A stretch of DNA of 34,999 nt, from contig PXBF01000133.1 in NCBI GenBank assembly GCA_003567005.1, forward strand, positions 1 through 34,999, written 5' to 3'. The DNA is from PVC group bacterium (GTDB lineage Bacteria; Verrucomicrobiota; Kiritimatiellia; UBA8416). The translations under genes were made by a program, and so were the position numbers. Positions within the stretch are counted from its first letter, which is position 1. Each line of letters begins with the position of its first letter. Under the pieces are notes generated by a model. The model was not told where the DNA came from, ran no database searches, and saw only the letters and a program-made list of their open reading frames with translations. Positions 1 to 8,559 of the stretch are shown one piece after another.

Positions 1-290
1 AACACGAAGAACTTTATGCCTCTTCGAAACATAAAGATCGTATTGATAATGCCTTACGAAAGATATAGCATATTTAGTGTAACAACCTTGTTGGATATTG
101 GACATTCAATTCTCAAGTTTCTCCTTTGCATCATCCGAGCGCGCTCGGAGCCGGGGCCAGGTTGTAACCTCACTGTTTTAAAAAGATATTGTGAGTCTGC
201 CAAAGCCGATTTCAATAACCAATATGCAGGAAGTCGATCTCCGCTAACAGGACCACCCGCTGCATATATCGCTTTACTTCAAACGTCGGC
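1..290. other. Intergenic or unassigned left edge
   Basis: No convincing gene was seen. The open frame starting at 16 runs into the antisense of the next gene, has no good ribosome binding site and reads as low-quality sequence. The only notable structure is a perfect 16-bp palindrome at 134-149. Confidence 0.5.
134..149. repeat. Perfect 16-bp GC palindrome
   Basis: The sequence TCCGAGCGCGCTCGGA equals its own reverse complement. It lies 142 bases beyond the stop of the minus-strand membrane gene that ends at 291. It could be a protein-binding site or a tight hairpin. There is no T-run on either side, so a terminator role is not supported. Confidence 0.45.
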
Positions 291-1430
291 CTATCCTTGG
301 GCACCACGTGCCACCACGGCCAACACGCAGTTTCGCAACCATTCGAGCGTATCTTTCGGCAAGCCACTCCCAATCGCATGTGGCAAATCATCCTTCCCTA
401 CCAGCAGCGCCACAGACCCCTGATTTTGCACGCGCCTGCCAACGCGTATATTCTGAATCGCATCAGCATCCATGTGCATTCCTTTGGTTTCGCCCCAAGG
501 GGTCACATACGCGACATGCAAATGATCAGGTGCAACCGTAATCACCCGGTGGGTAATGTAGGACCATATGGTGCCCCCTATCGTAGCAAGCACAATACCA
601 ACCCCCACGATACCAAATAACAACGGACCGTCAGGAACGACAAACCCAATAATGGCAAAGACCCCGCCGATCAATAAACCAAGCCCCACCCCTACCCATA
701 GGTCTGACGATTTTGGTAAGGTAATGCGCAGCTTGTCTTCCTCCACCGCAAGCTCGATCCCCGCAGGAGGCGATTGGGTGGGATCGAAATCCACCTCGAT
801 ACGTCCTTCACGCGCCAGTTCTCCTACCGACTTCCCCAAATCTTCTACTTCGCGCACCGTCAAGCTCGCCTCATCGTCTCCCTCCAATGCTGGCAGCTGT
901 AGTTTCCGGCAATAGTTCTGCTGGCGTGCGCGTAGCCCTTCCGGCGAACGCGATTCATACAAACGAATGCGCTTCTTGCGATCTGGATGCAACAACTCCA
1001 GCTTGTAGGCCGTATAACCAGAGCTATTCTTTCCCCCCGAATAGTACACCGAGTGACTCCAGATTCCCTTGAAATTTGTGACTAACTCTTTCCAGGACTT
1101 CGTACCAAAAATGGACCGCTGCGTGAAATGAACGGTATCTTCGGAAATTTCGATTACACGACGGGTCGTTACCAATTTCAGACCAAACATAAAAAGCGCC
1201 AAGCCGATAATACTGAATAGCAGAATAAACAACATCCCGGGTTCGAAATCTCCCGACAAGAGGGTACGGATCAACAACAACGTAGGTACACCGCCCCATA
1301 ACAGCGCAAACACCATCAAGAAGATCCCAACTCCGACCGACCGCTTATCTTGATGTTTCACCGGCAAGGCACTGATATCCACCTCATATACCCCCAACCC
1401 CATACGTCTCATCGATTTCCCAAATGACAT
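291..1430 (-). CDS. Internally duplicated membrane protein, function unknown
   Basis: I chose the ATG at 1430 because AGGAGG sits four bases upstream; a GTG at 1445 would place that site inside the gene. The product is 379 aa. Four hydrophobic segments occur as two pairs. Each pair is followed by a soluble beta-rich stretch beginning with a similar motif: TTRRVIEISEDTVHF in the first half and THRVITVAPDHLHV in the second. The layout is therefore (TM hairpin, PH-like domain) twice, suggesting an internal duplication. This resembles bacterial PH-domain or DUF-type membrane proteins, but I do not recognise a named family. It diverges from the DUF2339/DUF3999 pair across a 221-base gap, so it may share regulation with that envelope pair. 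No catalytic motif was seen. Confidence 0.8.
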   Translation of the reverse strand: MSFGKSMRRMGLGVYEVDISALPVKHQDKRSVGVGIFLMVFALLWGGVPTLLLIRTLLSGDFEPGMLFILLFSIIGLALFMFGLKLVTTRRVIEISEDTVHFTQRSIFGTKSWKELVTNFKGIWSHSVYYSGGKNSSGYTAYKLELLHPDRKKRIRLYESRSPEGLRARQQNYCRKLQLPALEGDDEASLTVREVEDLGKSVGELAREGRIEVDFDPTQSPPAGIELAVEEDKLRITLPKSSDLWVGVGLGLLIGGVFAIIGFVVPDGPLLFGIVGVGIVLATIGGTIWSYITHRVITVAPDHLHVAYVTPWGETKGMHMDADAIQNIRVGRRVQNQGSVALLVGKDDLPHAIGSGLPKDTLEWLRNCVLAVVARGAQG

Positions 1431-1651
1431 TACGCCTCCTCTCACTTCATCATGGCTACCTCATATGCCCCCAACTATGCATCCATTTACCACAAACAGC
1501 AAATCTTGATCTCGGGTTTTCATTGAGGATGCAGAGATGTAACGTGGTGTGTCGCTATGGCTTGATCTCGGTTGACGATGACGCCCCTCTTTAAGATTGC
1601 ACGCGACCGAAAATCAAATCATGATGCTGTGAAATATACAACGGGAGAGGT

Positions 1652-4150
1652 ATGACCGAATTTCTTTTTGTGGCTTTGATTTTTCTAGCGCTCGTGGCAG
1701 GACTGATTGCAGCACCGATTGTTTCCATGATCCTCTGTGTGCGAATACGGCGTCAACAATCCGAGATCACCGCAACACTATCCTCGATCCGCGAACAACT
1801 GCATTCGTTCCAAAAGCACCCCGCAGAAAAGCCGTCTCAAAGCCCAACACAAGAAAAGGTCCCTGACGCCTACCACGTATGCAAAACACAACCAGCCGAT
1901 TCAGGTGCCGTCGCAGCACAAAAAGCTGCGGATGCACCCGTTCCTCCTCCACCGAAACCAGCCTCCGCATTACCTCCTGCAAAAGAGTCCGCCAAGGCCA
2001 AAGCAACACCAACGCCCCCACCCCCCCCTGCAGAGCCAGGGCGCTTCGAGGCTGCTGCAAAACGCATCCTGACAAAGATCTGGAATTGGATTATCGTTGG
2101 CGAAGAATACCGACGTCCCGGCGTCAGCACGGAATACGCTGTTGCCACCAACTGGCTGGTACGTATTGGTGTCATCATTGTCGTGATCGGCGTCCTCTTC
2201 TTTTTGGATTACACCTCTACGCGCGGCTGGCTCGGCCCCATGGGTAAAGTCGCCATCGCGCTTCTCACTGGTTCTGCATTGCTGGCCACCGGCATACGCC
2301 TGCTCGGTAAACGCTACCATCTGATTGGACAAGGCCTGCTAGGGGCGGGGTTAGCAGTCTGGTATGCAGCGCTCTTTGCCGCAGCGAACCTCTACAACCT
2401 GATCGGAACCGGTTCGGCCTTTGCCCTGATGATAGGCGTAACAATCGGTGCCGGCTTTATGGCTGTACGCTTCGATTCCCTCCTCATTGCCATTCTCGGC
2501 CTGATTGGCGGATTTGGTACCCCCCTGATGCTATCCACGGAAACCGTCAATTTCCCCGGCTTTTTCGGCTATATGTTCGTGCTCGGCTGCGGGGTCTTCG
2601 GCATCGCCCACAAGCGCAACTGGCACCTCCTCAATACGCTTGCATTCGCAGCCACCTATATCCTCGCCAGTGTCTCTCTCTACGATGCCTATGAACCCGC
2701 TCTCTTCTGGCAGGTTGCTCCCTTCCTAACAGCATTCTTCGTGCTCTTCTCAACCACCATCTTTATCTACCAATTGCGCCATGGCAAACCCTCGACCCTC
2801 ATCGACCTACTCATGCTCGTACTCAATGCATGGATCTTCTTCGGGCTCATGCACCGGACGATTGACCAAACCTTTGCGACCGAATGGAGCGCAGCCGTAG
2901 CGCTGGGGCTCGGGGCTTTCTATACCGCACACCTCTATGTGTTCCTGCAACGGAAGGGACAGGATCGCGGACTCGCACTAGCCTTTATTGGCCTTGCCGC
3001 ATTCTTTCTGATCATCACCCTCCCCCTATTGCTGTCTGACCAATGGCTCACTCTCTGCTGGAGTTTACTAGCCCTGCTGCTGTTGTGGATGGCCAATAAG
3101 CTGGACAGTCGTTTCCTCCAACACACTGCTTGTGCCCTATACCTGATTGTATTCTACCGCTTCATGTACCTGGACCTGAGCCGCTCGTTCCGTGTAACCA
3201 TCCCTGAAGATGTATCCCTATTTGCATACGGCCGCATACTCCTGAGTCGACTCATTTCCTTTGGCGTCCCAGTTGCCTCCGTGGCGGCAGCTATGCGACT
3301 CCTGCGCCGCCCCATCAAGCCAGCATCGAATTTGCAACTCAAACCCGGCAACGATATCAAGCCCCTCTTCTCGTCTTCACGTGGCCTGATTGGCGCTGGC
3401 ATCCTCCTGTTTATCATGCTATTCGGCTATCTGCACCTGGAACTGAACCGCACATTCCTCGTTGTCTGGAGCCCGCTGCGGCTCCCTATACTTTCTGCCC
3501 TCTGGGTCGCCGCCGCATGGGTAATCCTGCGATTGTATGCCGGGTTTCCTAAAGGCGCGTTACGCCTGCTGGCATACCTTTTTGCTGTTGCGATCCTCTG
3601 CAAACTTTTCTTTGTCGATCTACCCTACTGGGGACTGGATATGCTGCGCTACCTCTATCAACCCGATTACCGTTTCATGGATGCCGGCATGCGACTACTC
3701 GACTTCGCAGTCATTCTATTCCTCTTCCTTTACGCATTCCGCCTCTTCTGGCGGGACAACCAGATTGGCGAGCGCAAAGCCGCATCCTTTTTCGGGTACA
3801 GCAGCCTTGTCCTGCTCCTCATCTACACCACCTTCGAAGTCAATACCTTCCTTCATCATTACCTTCCCGGTATGCGCGCGGGCGGCATCTCCGTCTTCTG
3901 GGGCCTCTTCGCACTCGGGTTGGTAACCGGTGGACTCCGCTACCGTGTAAAACCCCTGCGCTTCACCGGCCTCGCCTTCTTCTCTATCGTCGTCATCAAA
4001 ATCTTTTTCTCGGACCTGGCCCAACTCGACCCACTGTACAAAATCATAGCCTTTACCCTACTCGGTATGGTGCTTCTCGCAGGTGCCTTTGTCTATCTGC
4101 GATTTGAAGACCGCTTTCGTGAAACAGAAACGGAAAGGAAAGATGCATGA
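1652..4150 (+). CDS. DUF2339-family polytopic membrane protein
   Basis: The protein is 832 aa with a GGGAGAGG ribosome binding site just before the ATG. Residues 1-28 form an N-terminal membrane segment, followed by a short charged helical stretch. A Pro/Ala-rich linker spans roughly residues 60-130. From about residue 165 to the end there are many consecutive hydrophobic segments, of the order of 20. The junction WNWIIVGEEYRRPG followed by NWLVRIGVIIVVIGVLFFL is characteristic of DUF2339 predicted membrane proteins, whose function is not established. The stop overlaps the next start as ATGA, so the two genes are translationally coupled. Pairing with DUF3999 is a recurrent arrangement, supporting a joint envelope role. 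Family assignment is by recognition, not by a search. Confidence 0.9.
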   Translation: MTEFLFVALIFLALVAGLIAAPIVSMILCVRIRRQQSEITATLSSIREQLHSFQKHPAEKPSQSPTQEKVPDAYHVCKTQPADSGAVAAQKAADAPVPPPPKPASALPPAKESAKAKATPTPPPPPAEPGRFEAAAKRILTKIWNWIIVGEEYRRPGVSTEYAVATNWLVRIGVIIVVIGVLFFLDYTSTRGWLGPMGKVAIALLTGSALLATGIRLLGKRYHLIGQGLLGAGLAVWYAALFAAANLYNLIGTGSAFALMIGVTIGAGFMAVRFDSLLIAILGLIGGFGTPLMLSTETVNFPGFFGYMFVLGCGVFGIAHKRNWHLLNTLAFAATYILASVSLYDAYEPALFWQVAPFLTAFFVLFSTTIFIYQLRHGKPSTLIDLLMLVLNAWIFFGLMHRTIDQTFATEWSAAVALGLGAFYTAHLYVFLQRKGQDRGLALAFIGLAAFFLIITLPLLLSDQWLTLCWSLLALLLLWMANKLDSRFLQHTACALYLIVFYRFMYLDLSRSFRVTIPEDVSLFAYGRILLSRLISFGVPVASVAAAMRLLRRPIKPASNLQLKPGNDIKPLFSSSRGLIGAGILLFIMLFGYLHLELNRTFLVVWSPLRLPILSALWVAAAWVILRLYAGFPKGALRLLAYLFAVAILCKLFFVDLPYWGLDMLRYLYQPDYRFMDAGMRLLDFAVILFLFLYAFRLFWRDNQIGERKAASFFGYSSLVLLLIYTTFEVNTFLHHYLPGMRAGGISVFWGLFALGLVTGGLRYRVKPLRFTGLAFFSIVVIKIFFSDLAQLDPLYKIIAFTLLGMVLLAGAFVYLRFEDRFRETETERKDA

Positions 4151-5517
4151 TCAAACATAATGGGTTTACAGGATGCCTGTTCCTGCTGATTACCAGTCAC
4201 GCTCTCATCGCAACACCGCTCGCCCATTATCGTTATATCCGCAGTATCGATGGATCCTTTGCCGAGCAGGAACTAGTCGCCGTCGAACTTGATGCAACCA
4301 TTTGGCATGCCATCGGCACCGATGATGTGGATATACGCATTGCAGATCAAGCGGGAAATCCTACACCACACCTCAAACGTAAAGCCGGCACCCGCGAAAC
4401 ACGCACAATCCGTCAGCAACGCGCCTCACGCATCGAAACGCTCTCTGATCAAGAAGAAAACCAGTTGGAATTGCATATCGTTCTCGAAGAAAGCGTCCCC
4501 GGCGCGAACGTAATTGATTTTGACACCCCCCTCAAAGACTTCGAAAAAGCCGTAACCGTATGGGGCCGCGACAACGAGAAGCAAGAGACCCTCCTGGCCG
4601 AACGCGAGCGTATCTTTGACTACAGTCGCTTTGCCGATGTACGCAACACCGCCATCAACTTACCCGAAGACAGTACGCAATACCGTGCATTCCGGATTCT
4701 GATCGAAGACATTGTCGATGAAGAAGCCCTGCCGCTCCGTTGGGAAACCCGCCGGTTTGAAGAGGAAGAAGAAACCCTCCGGGAGGAACACCGTCGTATC
4801 CTTGCTCGCCCCTTTCGTATGGATGCCGTCAATCTGTACGAAAGACGCACACAGGATGCCGGATACGTGCCGCGTATCTCCCGACAAACCTTTTCCAACA
4901 TCAACACAAGCCAGCAACGCGATCCCATCGCAACCATTCTGGAAGCCCGACACACCGGCGCCCCCATCACATCTATCAAGATCGACACGACCAATACAAA
5001 TTTTAGCCGACGCGTGATCATCGAGACGCCGACCCGGCGCGATGGACGTGAAGTCTGGCGCGAAAGGGCCGCAGGACAAGTCTCCCGCATCGCCTTTCGC
5101 AATACGTCGCATGCATCCTTACACCTTTCGCTGCCCGAAACCCGTTCGCAACGCTATCGTGTAACCCTCTTGGATCACGATAACCCGCCCCTGCAAGACG
5201 TGACCATCCATGCCAAAGGTCCCGTCTTTCAAGCCGTATTTCTCGCTGATCCGGGAAAAGCATACACGCTATACTATGGAGCCGATGCAGCATCGCACCC
5301 ACCGCGCTACGACCTGTCCCCCCTTGAACGACTCTTGCGCCAGGAGCACGAACCGATCAGCTTGTCCCTGCAAAGAGAAACCGACAACCCGCTCTTTCAA
5401 AAAGCAGGACTCTTTGCCAGCGAAAATGCCATGCGTATTCTCTTTGCGCTGGCTATCATCGTCATGCTCGCCGTACTCGGCAGCGCCCTGTACCGCGCCG
5501 CACGCCACATCCCCTGA
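4147..5517 (+). CDS. DUF3999-family exported, membrane-anchored protein
   Basis: The product is 456 aa. It begins with a signal-like segment (residues 5-22), continues as a long soluble, Arg/Glu-rich, probably beta-rich domain, and ends with one membrane helix at about residues 428-448 before a short basic tail. That is the topology of a periplasmic protein anchored at its C-terminus. The YxYxRxI start of the mature part and the neighbouring DUF2339 gene fit DUF3999. Its start codon overlaps the upstream stop by four bases, so the pair is co-translated. Function is unknown. Inference: it forms a complex with the DUF2339 protein at the inner membrane. Confidence 0.85.
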   Translation: MIKHNGFTGCLFLLITSHALIATPLAHYRYIRSIDGSFAEQELVAVELDATIWHAIGTDDVDIRIADQAGNPTPHLKRKAGTRETRTIRQQRASRIETLSDQEENQLELHIVLEESVPGANVIDFDTPLKDFEKAVTVWGRDNEKQETLLAERERIFDYSRFADVRNTAINLPEDSTQYRAFRILIEDIVDEEALPLRWETRRFEEEEETLREEHRRILARPFRMDAVNLYERRTQDAGYVPRISRQTFSNINTSQQRDPIATILEARHTGAPITSIKIDTTNTNFSRRVIIETPTRRDGREVWRERAAGQVSRIAFRNTSHASLHLSLPETRSQRYRVTLLDHDNPPLQDVTIHAKGPVFQAVFLADPGKAYTLYYGADAASHPPRYDLSPLERLLRQEHEPISLSLQRETDNPLFQKAGLFASENAMRILFALAIIVMLAVLGSALYRAARHIP

Positions 5518-5594
5518 AATTGATTGCACACCAAGAAGAATGTAGAGGCACTAGGTAGATTGAGTGCTTGACGAGTCATCTAGTGGTTCTTTTA

Positions 5595-5999
5595 ATGGAC
5601 TCCATGAATACGGTTGCTGATACTTTGGTTCCTTTGATTGCTGCGTTTCAGCGTATGCATGGTTGTATTCAGCTTTGCTATCTTTTCGGATCCCAGGCCA
5701 ATGGCAATGCATCTGCGGAAAGCGATGTAGATGTTGCCATCTTGTTGAAGGATGGGGCAGACCCGGTTACCGATCTGCAACTCGCCGACTTTCTCGCAGA
5801 AAAGCTGGGAAAGAAAGTTGATGTTGTCGTCCTCAATCATGCCTCGCCAATCCTTCAGCATGAAGTCATCCGGGATGGTATACGGCTAATGGAAGTATCC
5901 CCAATGGTTCGGCGATTTTATGAGCTTAGCTCCTTTCGCAATTATGTAGACGCCGTATTTTTTCAACGGAAAAGACACATGAGGCTTGCGCATGGTTGA
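5595..5999 (+). CDS. mntA: MntA-type nucleotidyltransferase antitoxin
   Basis: This small minimal nucleotidyltransferase (about 134 aa) carries the exact GSx10DxD active-site motif: GS, ten residues, then DVD (GSQANGNASAESDVD). In characterised MntA-HepT modules this protein neutralises HepT by adding AMP units to a Tyr near the HepT active site. The start is uncertain: TTG 5568, ATG 5595 and ATG 5604 are in frame and none has a strong ribosome binding site; I prefer 5595. Its end overlaps hepT by eight bases, as is usual for this TA pair. The antitoxin is encoded before the toxin. Confidence 0.88.
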   Translation: MDSMNTVADTLVPLIAAFQRMHGCIQLCYLFGSQANGNASAESDVDVAILLKDGADPVTDLQLADFLAEKLGKKVDVVVLNHASPILQHEVIRDGIRLMEVSPMVRRFYELSSFRNYVDAVFFQRKRHMRLAHG

Positions 6000-6417
6000 C
6001 AAACCGCTCATCAACCGTTTGCTCGCAAATCTCCGTGGATACCGCGAGGATTTACATGAGTTTGACAATGTCAAGCTTGACTCTTTTCGCGTCGACACAC
6101 GAACGCAGCGGTACGCTGAACGTACACTGCATGTTGCAATCGAATGTTGCATGGACATCTGCCATCATCTGATCTCTGATCAACAGTGGCGCGAGCCAGA
6201 CTCTTATGCCGATGCGTTCAATGTACTTGCAGAACACGGCGTTCTCACGTCTGAAGCTGCTACAAAATATCGACTTATGGCACAGTTCCGGAACAAGTTG
6301 GTTCATTACTATGAAAAAATCGAATCGGAACAGGTCCTTTCCATTGCTCGTTTGCGAGCTGATGATTTTATCGACTTTGCTGCTTCCATCGAGGTTTGGC
6401 TTGCGCAGCAAAACTAA
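5992..6417 (+). CDS. hepT: HepT-type toxin (HEPN-family RNase)
   Basis: The 141-aa, largely helical protein has the HEPN/HepT active-site motif Rx4HxY as RNKLVHYY, with R100, H105 and Y107 counted from the ATG at 5992. That Tyr is the residue AMPylated by MntA in the characterised system. I chose ATG 5992 over TTG 5986 because GAGG lies seven bases upstream of it. It overlaps the end of mntA, so toxin translation depends on antitoxin translation. All key residues are intact, so the toxin is probably functional. Expected action is RNA cleavage in the cytoplasm; the target cannot be deduced here. Confidence 0.9.
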   Translation: MVDKPLINRLLANLRGYREDLHEFDNVKLDSFRVDTRTQRYAERTLHVAIECCMDICHHLISDQQWREPDSYADAFNVLAEHGVLTSEAATKYRLMAQFRNKLVHYYEKIESEQVLSIARLRADDFIDFAASIEVWLAQQN

Positions 6418-6461
6418 ATTGCACACGTTGTGGCAACTTAATGAGTTGACGAAAGAGGAAT

Positions 6462-6893
6462 ATGAAGACAAACCCTACAAACAGAATGAAGGACCCTTTC
6501 TATGCCCAACTGATGCTTCAGATTGAGCATATCATTTGCCAGGCGGATAAAGAGGCCAAGACCAAGGGTATTGAGCTGAATGATTCCCAGGTGCGTTCCG
6601 CCATTATCAGAACAATGAAGATTGTGCAGGGAAAGTCTCCCGAAATACCCAAATCGAATGACCGCGAACAAATCCTTGCGGATCTTGTTGATAGTCTGAT
6701 TCAGGCGCGCAACTGTCTGGCGGTTGAGGAGGAAGCAACCTCATCTTCAGGAGAAGCTATAAGCCCGATCGATTGGTGCAGGGCTTTGGATACCGTGCAG
6801 GATTCGATCAAGACACGCAAAGGCGACTTCCCCGGATCCCGACTGTATATGGATTATATTCGCGGGTTTATTGCCCGCGCCAGACAGCGATGA
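6462..6893 (+). CDS. Unassigned 143-aa soluble protein next to MntA-HepT
   Basis: The gene starts 44 bases after hepT with AGAGG a few bases ahead of the ATG. It encodes a charged, mainly helical cytoplasmic protein without signal peptide or membrane segment. The N-terminal half contains a predicted long helix pair around IEHIICQADKEAKTKG, the centre is Glu/Ser-rich (about residues 85-97), and the C-terminus ends in a basic segment (GFIARARQR). I do not recognise the family. The position suggests co-transcription with the TA pair, but it could equally be an unrelated conserved gene. It faces the VapC gene tail to tail. Confidence 0.7.
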   Translation: MKTNPTNRMKDPFYAQLMLQIEHIICQADKEAKTKGIELNDSQVRSAIIRTMKIVQGKSPEIPKSNDREQILADLVDSLIQARNCLAVEEEATSSSGEAISPIDWCRALDTVQDSIKTRKGDFPGSRLYMDYIRGFIARARQR

Positions 6894-6981
6894 AAGCTAT
6901 TCCACCTATTGCCGTGTAGCAGTCTGATCGAAGATGTAGTACCGCCAATGCGTGATCTGGCAGTGGTGTCATGAGAGAGTA

Positions 6982-7353
6982 TCACATTACCCGACAACCG
7001 TAACGAATGAATTCGCGATCCTGCGTCACAATCGTCAGATTGCGTTCGAGTGCTTGGGATATGAGCATACGGTCGAATGGATCCCGATGGTGAAAGGGAA
7101 GATCGCGAAGACGCACGGCATCGTGTCCCGAGAAATCGAGGGGTTGAAAACCCGCCTTCAAAATCTGCTCGTTGGGATCAAAGTCAACATGCAACTTGCC
7201 AACAGAAGACTTGATCATGATTTCAGCTACGCTCACGGCGCTAACATATACTTCGTTGGCAAGCGATATGATTTCGTTCCGTTGTTGGCTGGGTATGCGA
7301 TCCGGATCCGAGATGCCCCATAGAAAGGTGTGCGTATCCAGCAGCAACTTCAT
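6982..7353 (-). CDS. vapC: VapC-family PIN-domain toxin
   Basis: The 123-aa protein is a complete PIN domain. The acidic metal-binding set is visible: D6 in LLLDTHTFLW, E44 in VAEIMIK, D94 in RDPFDRML and D112 in VTQDREF. The DPFDRMLISQA block is typical of the VapC subgroup paired with Phd/YefM-type antitoxins. The predicted role is a Mg-dependent endoribonuclease. Its ATG overlaps the antitoxin stop by four bases (ATGA on the minus strand), so the pair is translationally coupled. No inactivating change was seen. The opposite-strand open frames here are shadows. Confidence 0.93.
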   Translation of the reverse strand: MKLLLDTHTFLWGISDPDRIPSQQRNEIISLANEVYVSAVSVAEIMIKSSVGKLHVDFDPNEQILKAGFQPLDFSGHDAVRLRDLPFHHRDPFDRMLISQALERNLTIVTQDREFIRYGCRVM

Positions 7354-7583
7354 GGTTGGTCACCATAAAACATTTGCTCAATTTCTGGATCATCCTTGAA
7401 GGCATCGTCCGGCACAACGAACTTTCCTGACAGCAATCCCAGTTTTCGTGGGCGGTCGGGTTTGTGCGGAACCAAATCCACCAGTGGGGTTCCATTTTTG
7501 GCAATCACGATTTTCTCACCGTGGTAGGCTCTTTCCACCATCCGCGAAAAATGGGCTTTTACCTCTGATATGTTTGCGATCAT
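7350..7583 (-). CDS. Phd/YefM-family antitoxin of the VapC pair
   Basis: The product is 77 aa, starting MIANISEVKAHFSRMVERA, the DNA-binding N-terminus of Phd/YefM antitoxins. The middle (IVIAKNGTPLVDLVP) is the classic second conserved block. The C-terminal acidic segment (DDAFKDDPEIEQMF) would wrap the toxin. The start at 7583 is set by GGAGG six bases upstream; the longer frame to 7679 has no support. The upstream inverted repeat at 7602-7635 is a likely autoregulatory operator. Confidence 0.92.
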   Translation of the reverse strand: MIANISEVKAHFSRMVERAYHGEKIVIAKNGTPLVDLVPHKPDRPRKLGLLSGKFVVPDDAFKDDPEIEQMFYGDQP

Positions 7584-7601
7584 ATATACCTCCAACCTAC
7601 A

Positions 7602-7635
7602 TGACCTATATGACCATAATAGATCTAATAGGTCA
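7602..7635. promoter_or_regulatory. Inverted-repeat operator candidate of the Phd-VapC operon
   Basis: TGACCTAT at 7602-7609 and its exact reverse complement ATAGGTCA at 7628-7635 flank an 18-base spacer. The spacer carries a second TGACC (7611-7615), and the 8-bp palindrome TAGATCTA spans 7620-7627. The element starts 18 bases upstream of the antitoxin ATG. Phd/YefM antitoxins repress their own promoters by binding such repeats; the role here is inferred. Confidence 0.6.
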
Positions 7636-7779
7636 ACATAAACAAATGTAAGACAAGACCAAACGCGAGGGGATGGCAATTGCGATCTGGCAGATGATTT
7701 ATGTTTTACGGGATAAAGTTTGCCCTCCTACCGTAACTTGCTACCTTGTATGTTCCCATAGACCCATTGAGGAGTAATA

Positions 7780-8559
7780 ATGAACATCGAAACCGTAAGA
7801 GATAAAAAAGCCTTCATCTGTGACATGGATGGCGTGATCTATCACGGCAACTACCTGCTACCCGGCGTAAAAGACTTCGTAGACTGGCTGCAACACGAGC
7901 AAAAGAAATTCCTGTTTCTGACCAATTCATCCGAACGCTCACCAAAAGAATTGCACCAGAAGCTTGCGCGGCTCGGACTCGATGTCTCGCCCGAGCATTT
8001 TTATACCAGCGCACTTGCCACCGGAATATTCCTGCAAAAGCAACACCCCGGTGGCAGCGCCTTTGTCATCGGTGAAGCTGGGCTCATCAATGCCGTATAT
8101 GATGCCGGCCTTACCATGAACAGCGTGAACCCCGATTACGTGATCATCGGCGAGTCCACGTCCTACACCTACGAATCGCTCGTCAAAGCCGTCAATCTCG
8201 TTCGCAATGGCGCTCGACTCATCGGAACCAACCCCGATCTCACCGGGCCCGTTGAAAAAGGCATTGTTCCCGCAACGGGCGCACTCATTGCTCCCGTGGA
8301 GCTCGCCACTAGCTCCAGAGCCTACTATGTCGGCAAACCCAATCCGCTCATGATGCGCCATGCCCTCAAGCTTCTCAGTAGTCCGCGCGAGGAAACCGTC
8401 ATTATCGGCGACCGCATGGATACCGATATCATTGCCGGTATCGAATCGGAAATTGAAACGATCCTCGTGCTCAGTGGCGTGACCAGTGAAGACCAAATCA
8501 ATCGTTATGCCTATCGCCCGGGCCTCGTTCTGGAGGGCGTGGGTAAAATTTGCCCATGA
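7780..8559 (+). CDS. HAD-superfamily subfamily IIA phosphatase (NagD-like)
   Basis: The protein is 259 aa, normal for NagD-type HAD-IIA enzymes, and starts after a good GAGGAG site. The motifs are complete: motif I DMDGVI (nucleophile D15 and D17), motif II LTNSS (T48), the motif III Lys in GKPNP (K186), and motif IV GDRMDTD (about residues 210-216). The cap domain lies between motifs II and III, as in subclass IIA. Relatives dephosphorylate small phosphometabolites such as nucleotides, sugar phosphates, 4-nitrophenyl phosphate or phosphoglycolate; the substrate cannot be read from sequence. It overlaps the MFS gene by four bases. Confidence 0.93.
   Translation: MNIETVRDKKAFICDMDGVIYHGNYLLPGVKDFVDWLQHEQKKFLFLTNSSERSPKELHQKLARLGLDVSPEHFYTSALATGIFLQKQHPGGSAFVIGEAGLINAVYDAGLTMNSVNPDYVIIGESTSYTYESLVKAVNLVRNGARLIGTNPDLTGPVEKGIVPATGALIAPVELATSSRAYYVGKPNPLMMRHALKLLSSPREETVIIGDRMDTDIIAGIESEIETILVLSGVTSEDQINRYAYRPGLVLEGVGKICP

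Noticed and set aside
16..423. 135-codon plus-strand frame at the left edge
   Set aside because: It lacks a ribosome binding site, overlaps the antisense of a well-supported gene and has no recognisable domain.
1446..1651. Promoter search in the divergent gap between the left membrane gene and DUF2339
   Set aside because: A TTGACG box near 1570 has no acceptable -10 element at normal spacing, so no promoter is called.
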